From an uncultured Clostridia bacterium (GTDB taxonomy: Bacteria > Bacillota > Clostridia > Saccharofermentanales > Saccharofermentanaceae), in the NCBI GenBank assembly GCA_946407705.1, contig CAMJPC010000002.1:124001-188000 (forward strand): a DNA stretch of 64,000 nt, in the 5' to 3' direction. The translations under genes and the position numbers were made by a program. The notes below the pieces were generated by a model. The model ran no database searches. It was not told the origin of the DNA and saw only the letters and a list, made by a program, of their open reading frames with translations. Positions 44,943 through 52,968 of this stretch are shown one piece after another; position 1 is the first letter of the stretch, and each line of letters opens with the position of its first letter.

Positions 44943-46071
44943 TTACCGGATTCGAACTTCTCTGTGGCCTCCTTCATGATGCTGATGATGGGAAGATGCT
45001 GAGGGCAAACGCCTTCACACTGTCCGCAGCCGATGCACTGTGATGCTTTTCCGTTGCCGTCTCTCTCGACGAGGCCGCCATAGAAGAAGTTTGGTCTGAT
45101 ATCGCCAGGAAACTTGCGCTTTGTGTTGACCGCGCTGATAACGTCGGGGATGGCGATCTTCATCGGGCACCCTTCCACGCAGTATCTGCACGCGGTGCAT
45201 CCGACGAGTTCGATCCTGAACATGACTTCCTTGACCTTCTCGATGGCTTCCTTTTCCTCATCGGAAAGCGGCTCGAAATCCTTAAATGTGTTCATGTTGT
45301 CTTCAAGCTGCTCCTGTGTGGACATGCCGCTTAAGATCGTCGTAACTCCGGGAAGGCTTCCTACATAACGGAACGCCCATGAAGCTATCGATTTGTCGGG
45401 ACGTACGCCCTTAAGGATGGCTTGGCATTCCTCATCGTGATTTGCGAGCTTGCCCCCTTGCAGGGCTCCATGACGATTATCGGGATGTTCCTATCGGCGA
45501 GGATATTATAAAGTTCACCTGAGTGAACGATCTTGTTGTCCCAGTCAGCATAGTTGAGCTGGATCTGGACGAACTCGATCTCGGGGTGCTTATCCAATAC
45601 CTTTACGAGAAGTTCGGGTGTGCCGTGATAAGAGAAACCCAGGTGCTTTATCTTGCCCTCTTCCCTTTTCTTCATGCCCCAGTTGAAGCAGTCATACTTC
45701 TCGTAAGTATCGTAGTTATTTCCGTCTTCGATGCTGTGAAGGAGGTAGAAATCGAAAAAATCAACGCCGCATCTTTCAAGCTGCTCAATGAAGATCTTGT
45801 CCCTGTCTTCATATGAATGGATGCACCATGCGGGAAGCTTTGTTGCGAGCGTAAAAGAATCCCTGGGATATCTCTTTACGATGGCTTCCTTGACGGCTTT
45901 CTCGGAGTTGCCGCCGTGATAAACATATGCCGTGTCGAAATACGTGAATCCGGCATTGATATAGCCGTCAACCATTTTACAGACCTTATCAATATCGATC
46001 TTACCGTCAGTCTCCGGCAGTCTCATAAGACCGAATCCGATCTTGGGCATCTTTGAAAGATCAATGCTCAT
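44939..46071 (-). pseudogene. Ferredoxin-type aldo/keto reductase with frameshift
   Basis: One gene read in two frames. Part 1 (46071 to about 45457) is the AKR barrel: FGLMRLPETD, FDTAYVYHGG, FYLLHSIED, ending at VMEPCKG. Part 2 (about 45456 to 44939) continues in another frame through SIASWAFRYVGSLPGVTTILSGMS to a two-cluster [4Fe-4S] ferredoxin tail, CTACRYCVEGCP and CIGCGQCEGVCP. Adding one G to the G5 run (CCCCC at 45453-45457 on the plus strand) restores a single frame reading KGGKLANHDEE. So either a one-base loss in a homopolymer or a sequencing error. Intact relatives are ferredoxin-linked aldo/keto reductases of anaerobes. GGAGG precedes the ATG and a TATAAT lies at 46113-46108. Confidence 0.85.
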
Positions 46072-46175
46072 TTCAGCACCTCCCTAAGTACTTGTTCAGA
46101 TGCCCGAATTATATCAAAGGGATTTTATTGCACCGTATCTGATTATGTTGTTATTTTTAGAAAATCGGGGCAGAA

Positions 46176-46991
46176 TTAGTATTCGTCCATGAAGCTGTGG
46201 GAGACGCCGTCCTTCGTGTATGAAATGACGTTATCCAGATTGACGTTTTCCATACTGCTCATTATGTTCGCTTCCACATCGGGATTGGTCTTTTTCAGTT
46301 CATTAATGAGCTCTTTTGTCTCTTTGCGTTTTGAAGAGAACTCTTCGTTCCTGTCATCCGTAACGCTGCATGCACAGTCAGCAAACTCAAGTCCGTATCT
46401 GTCACGCCAGACTTCGATGTCTTCTTCCCTTATGAGATACATCGGCCGGATAAGTTCCATTCCCTCGTAATTCCTGCTCTTCAGCTTGGGCATCATGGTC
46501 TCAACATGTCCGCTCCAGAGCATGCTCATAAGCGTTGTTTCTATGACATCATCGTAGTGGTGGCCCAAAGCGATCTTATTGCAGCCAAGTTCTTTTGCTT
46601 TCTGATACAAAACGCCGCGCCTCATCCTTGCACACAGGAAACAGGGCTTTTTTCCGCTTTCCGATACCGCATCGAAAAGCTTTGTCTCAAATATCGTAAC
46701 CGGAATATTCAGGAGCCCGGCGTTGTCTTCTATCTGAGATCTGACCTCTTTCCGGTAGCCCGGATCCATGACCAAAAACGTCAGTTCAAAAGGAAACTTA
46801 TCCTGGCGCTTCAGTTCCTGGAAAAGCTTTGCCATTAGCATGGAATCCTTGCCGCCCGAGATGCATACCGCGATCTTGTCTCCGGGCGCTAGCATTTCAT
46901 ACTTTCTTATTGCTTTGGTAAATCTTGAAAAAAGTCTGTCGTGAAGATCGTGATCTTTCCTGAGATCGTTTTCAATCGTGAGAGCATCCAT
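46176..46991 (-). CDS. ttcA: TtcA-family tRNA 2-thiolation protein
   Basis: A 271-aa PP-loop ATPase. The PP-loop is ISGGKDSMLM, the CxxC pair is CFLCARMRRG, and LGHHYDDVIET is the family signature. TtcA binds a [4Fe-4S] cluster and inserts sulfur at C32 of tRNA; TtuA- and TtcA-like proteins are hard to separate by eye. It follows the Rrf2 gene by 7 nt in the isc operon, which supplies both the sulfur and the cluster. Confidence 0.85.
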   Translation of the reverse strand: MDALTIENDLRKDHDLHDRLFSRFTKAIRKYEMLAPGDKIAVCISGGKDSMLMAKLFQELKRQDKFPFELTFLVMDPGYRKEVRSQIEDNAGLLNIPVTIFETKLFDAVSESGKKPCFLCARMRRGVLYQKAKELGCNKIALGHHYDDVIETTLMSMLWSGHVETMMPKLKSRNYEGMELIRPMYLIREEDIEVWRDRYGLEFADCACSVTDDRNEEFSSKRKETKELINELKKTNPDVEANIMSSMENVNLDNVISYTKDGVSHSFMDEY

Positions 46992-46998
46992 GACGAGC

Positions 46999-47406
46999 TC
47001 ACTTTGTCTTCATCAGGTCTGAGACCTTTACGCTTTCAAGGTATTCATTGATGCGGTCGTTCAGGCCCTTCCATACGGGAAGCGTTCTGCAGTCCTCAAT
47101 GCGGTCGCATGCAACCGCGTTATCCTCAAGGCAAGCAACAGGCGCGATGTCACCTTCGGTAAGCTTTAAGACCTCAGCAACCGATATCTCTTCCGGCTTC
47201 TTGGTAAGACGGTATCCGCCACCCTTGCCGTGAACGCCTTCAACCAGTTTGCCTGATACAAGTTCAGGTAAGATGCGTTCAAGATACTTAAGTGAGATGC
47301 CCTGCCGCCTGGCCACCTCATGCATCGGGATGAGTCCGTCAGCCGAGTTTTCCGCAAGGTCGATTATTACGCGAAGAGCATAGCGCCCTCTTGTCGATAT
47401 CATCAT
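46999..47406 (-). CDS. iscR: Rrf2-family regulator, IscR-like
   Basis: A 135-aa winged-helix protein opening STRGRYALRVIIDLA, with VHGKGGGYRL in the wing and three Cys (92, 100, 106) in the cluster-binding region ACLEDNAVACDRIEDC. The Cys spacing (C-x7-C-x5-C) resembles IscR-type [Fe-S] sensing, though E. coli IscR has x5-x5. It lies inside the iscS-iscU-rrf2-ttcA operon and is the most likely binder of the shared 20-bp element between the divergent sulfur promoters (inference). CymR-type cysteine sensing is the alternative. Confidence 0.85.
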   Translation of the reverse strand: MMISTRGRYALRVIIDLAENSADGLIPMHEVARRQGISLKYLERILPELVSGKLVEGVHGKGGGYRLTKKPEEISVAEVLKLTEGDIAPVACLEDNAVACDRIEDCRTLPVWKGLNDRINEYLESVKVSDLMKTK

Positions 47407-47468
47407 GTTCCAATACCATCCTTACAGCAAATCTTGCCACAAAGCAGGCATAAACTCAAATCTTACGG

Positions 47469-47909
47469 TCAGTTGCAGCCTTCGCCGCAGTGAGCGCAGT
47501 GTGCTTCATCCGGGAACTCATTCTTGTCGTATTCGATTCCGTTCTTATCGAAATAGTCTTTCAGAGCTAGCTTGATCGCTTCCTCAGCCAATACTGAACA
47601 GTGAAGCTTGTGTGCAGGAAGTCCGTCTAATGCCTCCGTTACGGCTTTGTTTGTAAGAGCTGCAGCCTCATTGATGGGCTTTCCCTTTATAAGCTCAGTT
47701 GCCATTGAGCTTGATGCGATCGCGCTTCCGCAGCCGAATGTCTCAAACTTAACGTCCGTGATGATGTCATTATCGATCTTCAGGTAGATCTTCATGATGT
47801 CTCCGCAGACCGGATTTCCTGCTTCACCTACTCCGTCAGCATCTTCGATGACGCCTACGTTTCTCGGGTTCCTGAAATGATCCATTACTTTTTCACTATA
47901 TAATGCCAT
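47469..47909 (-). CDS. iscU: Fe-S scaffold protein IscU/NifU-N
   Basis: A 146-aa scaffold protein that receives sulfur from the cysteine desulfurase to build [2Fe-2S]/[4Fe-4S] clusters. Ligand Cys occur in GNPVCGDIMK, TFGCGSAIASSSM and LHCSVLAEEA. The C terminus adds CAHCGEGC, a Cys-rich tail often seen in clostridial IscU/NifU proteins. GGAGG precedes the ATG; it starts 15 nt after the iscS stop. Confidence 0.93.
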   Translation of the reverse strand: MALYSEKVMDHFRNPRNVGVIEDADGVGEAGNPVCGDIMKIYLKIDNDIITDVKFETFGCGSAIASSSMATELIKGKPINEAAALTNKAVTEALDGLPAHKLHCSVLAEEAIKLALKDYFDKNGIEYDKNEFPDEAHCAHCGEGCN

Positions 47910-47924
47910 ATTGATCCTCCTGTC

Positions 47925-49115
47925 TTATTCTGCGAAAACGTGTGTGCGCTTGCCGTTTACAAGGTCGCGCCAGAACGGTGACATGTTCCTTAAGTAAGTG
48001 ACCACATCCGTTACTGCTTCGATCATGTAAGTGATGTCTTCTTCTGTTGTTTCTTCATTGATGGAAAGCCTGAGCGATCCGTGAGCGACCTCGTGAGGCC
48101 TGCCGATCGCAAGAAGCACATGGCTCGGATCAAGTGAACCTGATGTGCATGCGCTGCCCGAAGATGCGCAGATACCCTTGTCATCGAGGAGCAGAAGGAG
48201 CGATTCGCCTTCGATGCCTTCAAAGCAGAAGTTAACATTGCCCGGAAGACGGTTTGTCCTGTCGCCGTTAAGCTCGCCGTAGGGGATCTTATCAAGGCCT
48301 TCGATAAGGCGTTCTCTCAGCTTGATGAGCTTTGTGGAATTAGCGTCAAGATTTGCCACAGCCTCTTCTAAAGCGGCTGCCATGCCCATGATCGCGGGAA
48401 TGTTCTCGGTTCCTGCTCTCTTGCCTCTTTCCTGTGCACCGCCGTTAATGACGTTATCCAATATGATGCCTTTCTTTGCATAAAGAACGCCGATACCCTT
48501 GGGGCCGTGGAACTTGTGCGCTGAAAGCGAGAGCATGTCGATATTCTGTTCCTTTACATTAACATGCAGATGTCCTGCAGCCTGTACTGCATCGGTATGG
48601 AAGAGTACCTGCTTTTCCCTGCAGATCTTTCCGATCTCCGCTATCGGCTGGATCGTACCTATCTCGTTGTTTGCGAACATGATGGTTACAAGGCATGTGT
48701 CTTCGCGTATCGCGTCTGCAACCTGCTCGGGTGTCACGATACCATTGCTGTGAACGTCGAGAAGAGTGATCTCAAAACCCTGCTTCTTCAGCTTTTCGAG
48801 CGTATGAAGAACTGCGTGATGTTCGAATGCAGTTGAGATGATGTGCTTCTTACCCTTCTTCTCGCCCTGTCTTGCAGCAGAGAAGATCGCCTGGTTGTCA
48901 GCTTCGCTTCCGCCGGACGTGAAGATTATCTCCCTTGGCTCGCATCCCAATACAGATGCTATCCTAGCCCTTGCATCCTCCAGTGCTTCTTTTGCATCCT
49001 GGCCGAACGAATAAAGACTTGAAGGATTACCATATATCTTATCCATATAAGGGAGCATTGCTTCGATCGCAGTACGGCTCATTTTTGTCGTTGCCGCATT
49101 ATCAGCGTATATCAT
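47925..49115 (-). CDS. iscS: Cysteine desulfurase IscS/NifS
   Basis: A 396-aa PLP enzyme releasing sulfane sulfur from cysteine. The PLP lysine is in [12 protein letters not shown]; the catalytic Cys lies in [17 protein letters not shown]. The N-terminal [12 protein letters not shown] signature is intact. GGAGG precedes the ATG. It is the first gene of the iscS-iscU-rrf2-ttcA operon and diverges from the metY-cysK operon. Confidence 0.95.
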   Translation of the reverse strand: MIYADNAATTKMSRTAIEAMLPYMDKIYGNPSSLYSFGQDAKEALEDARARIASVLGCEPREIIFTSGGSEADNQAIFSAARQGEKKGKKHIISTAFEHHAVLHTLEKLKKQGFEITLLDVHSNGIVTPEQVADAIREDTCLVTIMFANNEIGTIQPIAEIGKICREKQVLFHTDAVQAAGHLHVNVKEQNIDMLSLSAHKFHGPKGIGVLYAKKGIILDNVINGGAQERGKRAGTENIPAIMGMAAALEEAVANLDANSTKLIKLRERLIEGLDKIPYGELNGDRTNRLPGNVNFCFEGIEGESLLLLLDDKGICASSGSACTSGSLDPSHVLLAIGRPHEVAHGSLRLSINEETTEEDITYMIEAVTDVVTYLRNMSPFWRDLVNGKRTHVFAE

Positions 49116-49160
49116 TTTTTCCTCCTGTTTAAAACGGAATACCGTTGATTTATCCTATTT

Positions 49161-49213
49161 CCTACCGTTTTGGTTGGTAAATACTATGATACGCGCAGAA
49201 GCCGTAAAGTCAA
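49161..49213 (-). promoter_or_regulatory. iscS operon promoter with 20-bp dyad element
   Basis: Minus-strand promoter: TTGACT (49213-49208), 16-bp spacer, TATCAT (49191-49186). Just downstream is TTACCAACCAAAACGGTAGG (49180-49161), with inverted TACC/GGTA ends. The region 49138-49150 adds another near-palindrome, ACGGTATTCCGT. The 20-mer matches the element at the metY promoter at 16 of 20 positions. Confidence 0.65.
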
Positions 49214-49240
49214 GGCATAAAAAAAAATTCGGATCAGGGG

Positions 49241-49287
49241 TTGACATCATTTTCGATGTCGTGTATATTACCCACTAAACAGGTAGG
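49241..49287 (+). promoter_or_regulatory. metY-cysK promoter with matching dyad element
   Basis: TTGACA (49241-49246), 17-bp spacer, TATATT (49264-49269). TTACCCACTAAACAGGTAGG (49268-49287) overlaps the -10 and start site and matches the iscS-side element at 16 of 20 positions in the same orientation relative to transcription. This position suits a repressor. Confidence 0.75.
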
Positions 49288-49316
49288 CGATAGCCGAGGA
49301 AAGGAGGAGCAACTCA

Positions 49317-49445
49317 ATGTCAAAGTATTATCAGACTTCCATGGAGATGTGTGAGATGGGCAGCATGTGCATGATGCCTTGTTGTAGCATGACAGAAATC
49401 AAGTGCTTCTCTTGTCACTATCTCGAACAGGATACGCGAATGTGA
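49317..49445 (+). CDS. Cys/Met-rich 42-aa leader ORF
   Basis: A 42-codon ORF with AAAGGAGGAG 7 nt before its ATG, in the leader of metY-cysK. It has nine Met and six Cys, including the cluster MCMMPCCSM (residues 17-25) and the later Cys30 and Cys33. Fifteen of 42 residues are sulfur amino acids. Its position, strong ribosome site and the overlapping antiterminator arm suggest a leader peptide whose translation reports Cys/Met supply. An independent function as a small metal-binding protein cannot be excluded. Confidence 0.75.
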   Translation: MSKYYQTSMEMCEMGSMCMMPCCSMTEIKCFSCHYLEQDTRM

Positions 49446-49502
49446 ATCCGGAACCGAAAATAAAAAGACGATGAGAAGGGGCACGCAGAAGGTCCCTTTT
49501 TT
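49403..49502 (+). promoter_or_regulatory. Terminator/antiterminator of the sulfur leader
   Basis: Terminator: AAGGGGC (49476-49482) and GTCCCTT (49492-49498) form 7 bp (one G-T) before TTTT. Antiterminator: GTGCTTCTCTTGTC (49403-49416, inside the leader ORF over Cys30 to Cys33) can pair with 49467-49484 as three blocks, GTGC/GCAC, TTCTC/GAGAA and TTGTC/GACGA, leaving GGG and T bulges. This would absorb the 5' arm of the terminator, so the two folds exclude each other. Confidence 0.6.
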
Positions 49503-49569
49503 AATGCAAAATTCAGAGATCAAAAAACAAAAAATAAAAACCAAAAGCAAATCAAAGGAGAAAACAACT

Positions 49570-50856
49570 ATGAGCAACAACAATTATAAATTCGAAACAC
49601 TTCAGCTTCACGTAGGCCAGGAACAGCCGGATCCCGCGAGCGACGCAAGAGCAGTACCGATCTACGCAACGACATCTTATGTATTCCGCAACTCAGCACA
49701 CGCTGAAGCACGTTTTGGTCTTGCAGACGCAGGCAACATCTACGGCAGACTTACAAACTCAACACAGGGAGTTTTCGAGGACAGGATCGCAGCGCTTGAA
49801 GGCGGCGTTGCAGGACTTGCAGTAGCATCCGGTGCAGCAGCTATCACATACGTTATTGAAGCTCTCGCAGTCAAGGGCGAGCACATCGTAGCACAGAAGA
49901 CGATCTACGGCGGTTCCGAGAACCTTCTCGCACACACACTTCCCCTTTATGGTATCGAGACAACATTCGTCAACATCCATGATCTGGACGAAGTAAAGGC
50001 TGCAATCAGACCTAACACAAAGGCTCTCTACATTGAGACACTCGGCAACCCTTCATCTGACATCCCGGACATTGAAGCACTTGCTAAGATCGCTCACGAG
50101 GCAGGCATCCCGCTCGTTATCGACAACACATTCGGCACACCTTACCTCATCAGACCCATCGAGTACGGTGCAGACATCGTAGTCCACTCCGCAACAAAGT
50201 TCATCGGCGGTCACGGAACCACATTGGGCGGCGTTATCGTTGATTCCGGCAAGTTCGACTGGGCCAAGTCAGGCAAGTATCCCTGGATCTCCGAACCCAA
50301 CCCCAGCTATCACGGCGTTAAGTTCACAGAGGCAGCAGGCCCTGCAGCATTTGCAGTTTACATCAGAGCCATCCTGCTCCGTGACACCGGTTCTTCCATC
50401 TCACCTTTCGCTGCATTCCTGCTCCTCCAGGGCACAGAGACACTTTCTCTCCGCGTAGAGCGTCACATCGAGAACACCAATAAGGTTCTTGAATACCTTA
50501 AGAATCATCCGAAGGTAGAGAAGGTCTTCCACCCTGCTCTTGAAGATCACCCCGATCACGAAGTATATAAGAAGTACTTCCCCAACGGCGGCGGTTCCAT
50601 CTTTACGTTCAACGTTAAGGGCGGCAAGAAGGAAGCATTCGACTTCATCGATCACCTCGAGATCTTCTCACTCCTCGCTAACGTTGCTGACGTTAAGAGC
50701 CTTGTAATCCACCCCGCAAGCACGACACACTCACAGCTTTCCGAGGAAGAGCTCAACGATGTAGGCATCTATCAGAACACGATCCGTCTCTCCATCGGTA
50801 CAGAGCACATCGATGACATCATCGCTGACCTCGAAAAGGGCTTCGCAGCCATCTGA
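49570..50856 (+). CDS. metY: O-acetylhomoserine sulfhydrylase
   Basis: A 428-aa PLP enzyme of the Cys/Met metabolism family that makes homocysteine from O-acetylhomoserine and sulfide. It opens FETLQLHVGQEQPDP, with the PLP lysine in VHSATKFIGGHGTTLGG. Length and N terminus favour MetY over MetB/MetC. AAAGGAG precedes the ATG at 49570; a longer in-frame reading upstream overlaps the attenuator and is rejected. First enzyme gene of the leader-controlled operon, with cysK 56 nt downstream. Confidence 0.95.
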   Translation: MSNNNYKFETLQLHVGQEQPDPASDARAVPIYATTSYVFRNSAHAEARFGLADAGNIYGRLTNSTQGVFEDRIAALEGGVAGLAVASGAAAITYVIEALAVKGEHIVAQKTIYGGSENLLAHTLPLYGIETTFVNIHDLDEVKAAIRPNTKALYIETLGNPSSDIPDIEALAKIAHEAGIPLVIDNTFGTPYLIRPIEYGADIVVHSATKFIGGHGTTLGGVIVDSGKFDWAKSGKYPWISEPNPSYHGVKFTEAAGPAAFAVYIRAILLRDTGSSISPFAAFLLLQGTETLSLRVERHIENTNKVLEYLKNHPKVEKVFHPALEDHPDHEVYKKYFPNGGGSIFTFNVKGGKKEAFDFIDHLEIFSLLANVADVKSLVIHPASTTHSQLSEEELNDVGIYQNTIRLSIGTEHIDDIIADLEKGFAAI

Positions 50857-50912
50857 ACATAACGGTAATTAACTGTTATCATTAATACATAATAATATGA
50901 AGGAGAATCACC

Positions 50913-51845
50913 ATGACTAAGATCTACACCTCAGCCGATCAGCTTATCGGAAAGACACCGCTTCTTGAGCTCACACACATCGAAAAGGAATTGAACCTTG
51001 ATGCAAAGCTCGTTGCAAAGCTTGAATACTTCAATCCCGCAGGAAGCGTTAAGGACCGTATCGCAAAGGCTATCATCGAGGACGCTGAAGCATCCGGAAG
51101 ACTTAAGGAAGGCAGCGTCATCATCGAGCCTACGAGCGGCAACACCGGTATCGGTCTTGCATCCGTAGCAGCGGCAAAAGGTTACAGACTGATCATCACA
51201 ATGCCTGAGACGATGAGCGTTGAGAGAAGACAGCTCATCAAGGCATATGGCGCAGAACTCGTTCTCACAGAGGGCGCAAAGGGCATGAAGGGTGCTATCG
51301 CCAAGGCCGAGGAGCTCCAGGCCGAGATCCCGAACAGCATCATTGCCGGCCAGTTCGTTAACCCTGCAAATCCTAAAGCACATAAAGAAACGACAGGTCC
51401 CGAAATCTGGGAAGACACAGCCGGCGAAGTTGACATCTTCGTCGGCGGCGTAGGCACAGGCGGAACAGTTACGGGTGTCGGTGAATTCCTCAAGTCGAAA
51501 AAGTCATCCGTAAAGGTAGTCGCAGTCGAGCCCGCTGACTCTCCCGTTCTGAGTAAGGGCACTGCAGGTGCACATAAGATCCAGGGTATCGGCGCCGGCT
51601 TCGTACCTGAAGTCCTCAACACAGGCATCTATGACGAGGTCATCCCCGTATCAAATGATGATGCATTCGCAACAGGCAAGCTCTTAGGTCATAGTGAAGG
51701 CGTACTCGTAGGAATCTCTTCCGGCGCGGCTCTCTGGGCGGCGATCGAGCTCGCAAAGCGTCCCGAGAACAAGGGCAAGACTATCGTAGCGCTCCTCCCC
51801 GATACGGGAGACCGTTACCTCTCAACTCCTCTTTTCCAGGATTAA
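50913..51845 (+). CDS. cysK: Cysteine synthase A
   Basis: A 310-aa PLP enzyme making cysteine from O-acetylserine and sulfide. The Schiff-base lysine is Lys47 in [11 protein letters not shown]; the substrate loop is [22 protein letters not shown] binds PLP phosphate. GAAGGAG precedes the ATG. Together with metY it turns sulfide into both sulfur amino acids, and it supplies the cysteine used by the divergent iscS operon. Confidence 0.96.
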   Translation: MTKIYTSADQLIGKTPLLELTHIEKELNLDAKLVAKLEYFNPAGSVKDRIAKAIIEDAEASGRLKEGSVIIEPTSGNTGIGLASVAAAKGYRLIITMPETMSVERRQLIKAYGAELVLTEGAKGMKGAIAKAEELQAEIPNSIIAGQFVNPANPKAHKETTGPEIWEDTAGEVDIFVGGVGTGGTVTGVGEFLKSKKSSVKVVAVEPADSPVLSKGTAGAHKIQGIGAGFVPEVLNTGIYDEVIPVSNDDAFATGKLLGHSEGVLVGISSGAALWAAIELAKRPENKGKTIVALLPDTGDRYLSTPLFQD

Positions 51846-51877
51846 ATAAGCATAAAAGCCAATTGGATTTCCAACAT

Positions 51878-51916
51878 AAAGGACCCTTGAAGAAGCTCAC
51901 TTCAAGGGTCCTTTTA
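51878..51916. terminator. Bidirectional terminator after cysK
   Basis: AAAGGACCCTTGAAG, a short loop and CTTCAAGGGTCCTTTT: a 15-bp near-perfect stem ending both cysK and the convergent gene at 51930. Confidence 0.92.
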
Positions 51917-51929
51917 TGTAATTGAACGA

Positions 51930-52967
51930 TCATCTGAGTTTATTCACATCCGTGGCGTAGCACCATCTGCCGCCCGTGAACTTTCCGAAGATGTATTTGG
52001 ATGACGCAGACTCACACATGATGAGCATCTTCCCGTCTACGAAGATTATCTCCTCTGCCATCGGCGGAGCATCAAACGATGCTGTCTGTGTGGAACTGTC
52101 GAGAGCATAGACCGGCATGGAAATATCGGATCCGGCTTTGTACGATACCGGCTCGGAACCGGATATGTCATAGCATCTGATCTTGGATCTTGCCGCTCCG
52201 TAGGACTGGGATATCCAGATCTTTCCGTCCTTTACCGCCATACCCTGAACGAGCCCGGGCATCGAATATATCTCGGAAGGGTTCCTTGATATACCGAAAA
52301 TCGAATCTTCGTCAGCACTGAACTTATATGTCACGGCAAGCGCACGGTTCTCTTCTCCTGCCGGTGTCCTGATCCAGTGCGATTCATCCGTCATGTAATT
52401 CGGATCTCTGTAAAACTCACCGACGATCATGCGGTCATCAGTAAAGCAGATCCATGCGACATTGACCTTGTCACCTGAAAACTGCGTCGGAAAACTTCCG
52501 GCCTTCTTAACGACAGTTCCGCTTTCCGCGGAAAGGACATCACTTAACTCGTAAACATTTATGAGCGCATCCTCATCGCCTGCCACGAAAAGATATTTGC
52601 CGTTCGCGGCAAGACCGCCCGCATGCGGTCTGATGGCTTTGCCGTTCTCATCTCCCATGATGATGTAGCCGTTATCTTTCCCGCTCTTTCCGTCAATCCT
52701 GTAAACGCGTGAAGGAGAACCGTTCTTCTGATATCCGCATACAAGGTATGTATCGTATGTTTCAACATAGTCGAGTCCCTGAGGCACCATGTTATCCGTA
52801 AGACCCGGTATCTTAAAAGCTTTTTCGGATGCCTTGTAGTAAGCTCTCACAGGCAACATGAAATAGAGTCTTGCCGCTGCGATCACAAGAACAACAAGCG
52901 AGACAAGGACGGCAATTATCGTAATTACCGTCTTCTTAAACCTTGAACCGGACTTCTTCTCTGTCAT
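51930..52967 (-). CDS. Membrane-anchored beta-propeller-like protein
   Basis: A 345-aa protein with an N-terminal signal anchor (about 12-35) and a repetitive beta-strand pattern resembling a propeller (VPQGLDYVETYDTYLVCGY, PHAGGLAANGKYLFVAGDE). No family assigned. It begins 1 nt after the mgtA stop, so it is translated together with mgtA; whether it helps Mg2+ uptake is unknown. Confidence 0.65.
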   Translation of the reverse strand: MTEKKSGSRFKKTVITIIAVLVSLVVLVIAAARLYFMLPVRAYYKASEKAFKIPGLTDNMVPQGLDYVETYDTYLVCGYQKNGSPSRVYRIDGKSGKDNGYIIMGDENGKAIRPHAGGLAANGKYLFVAGDEDALINVYELSDVLSAESGTVVKKAGSFPTQFSGDKVNVAWICFTDDRMIVGEFYRDPNYMTDESHWIRTPAGEENRALAVTYKFSADEDSIFGISRNPSEIYSMPGLVQGMAVKDGKIWISQSYGAARSKIRCYDISGSEPVSYKAGSDISMPVYALDSSTQTASFDAPPMAEEIIFVDGKMLIMCESASSKYIFGKFTGGRWCYATDVNKLR

Positions 52968-52968
52968 A

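Noticed and set aside
49270..49569. SAM (S-box) riboswitch or T-box upstream of metY
   Set aside because: No S-box helices or T-box core; the leader is occupied by a translated ORF and a terminator/antiterminator pair.
49320..49583. 87-aa minus-strand frame opposite the sulfur leader
   Set aside because: Antisense to the leader ORF, hydrophobic N-terminal half from AT-rich sequence, no ribosome site.
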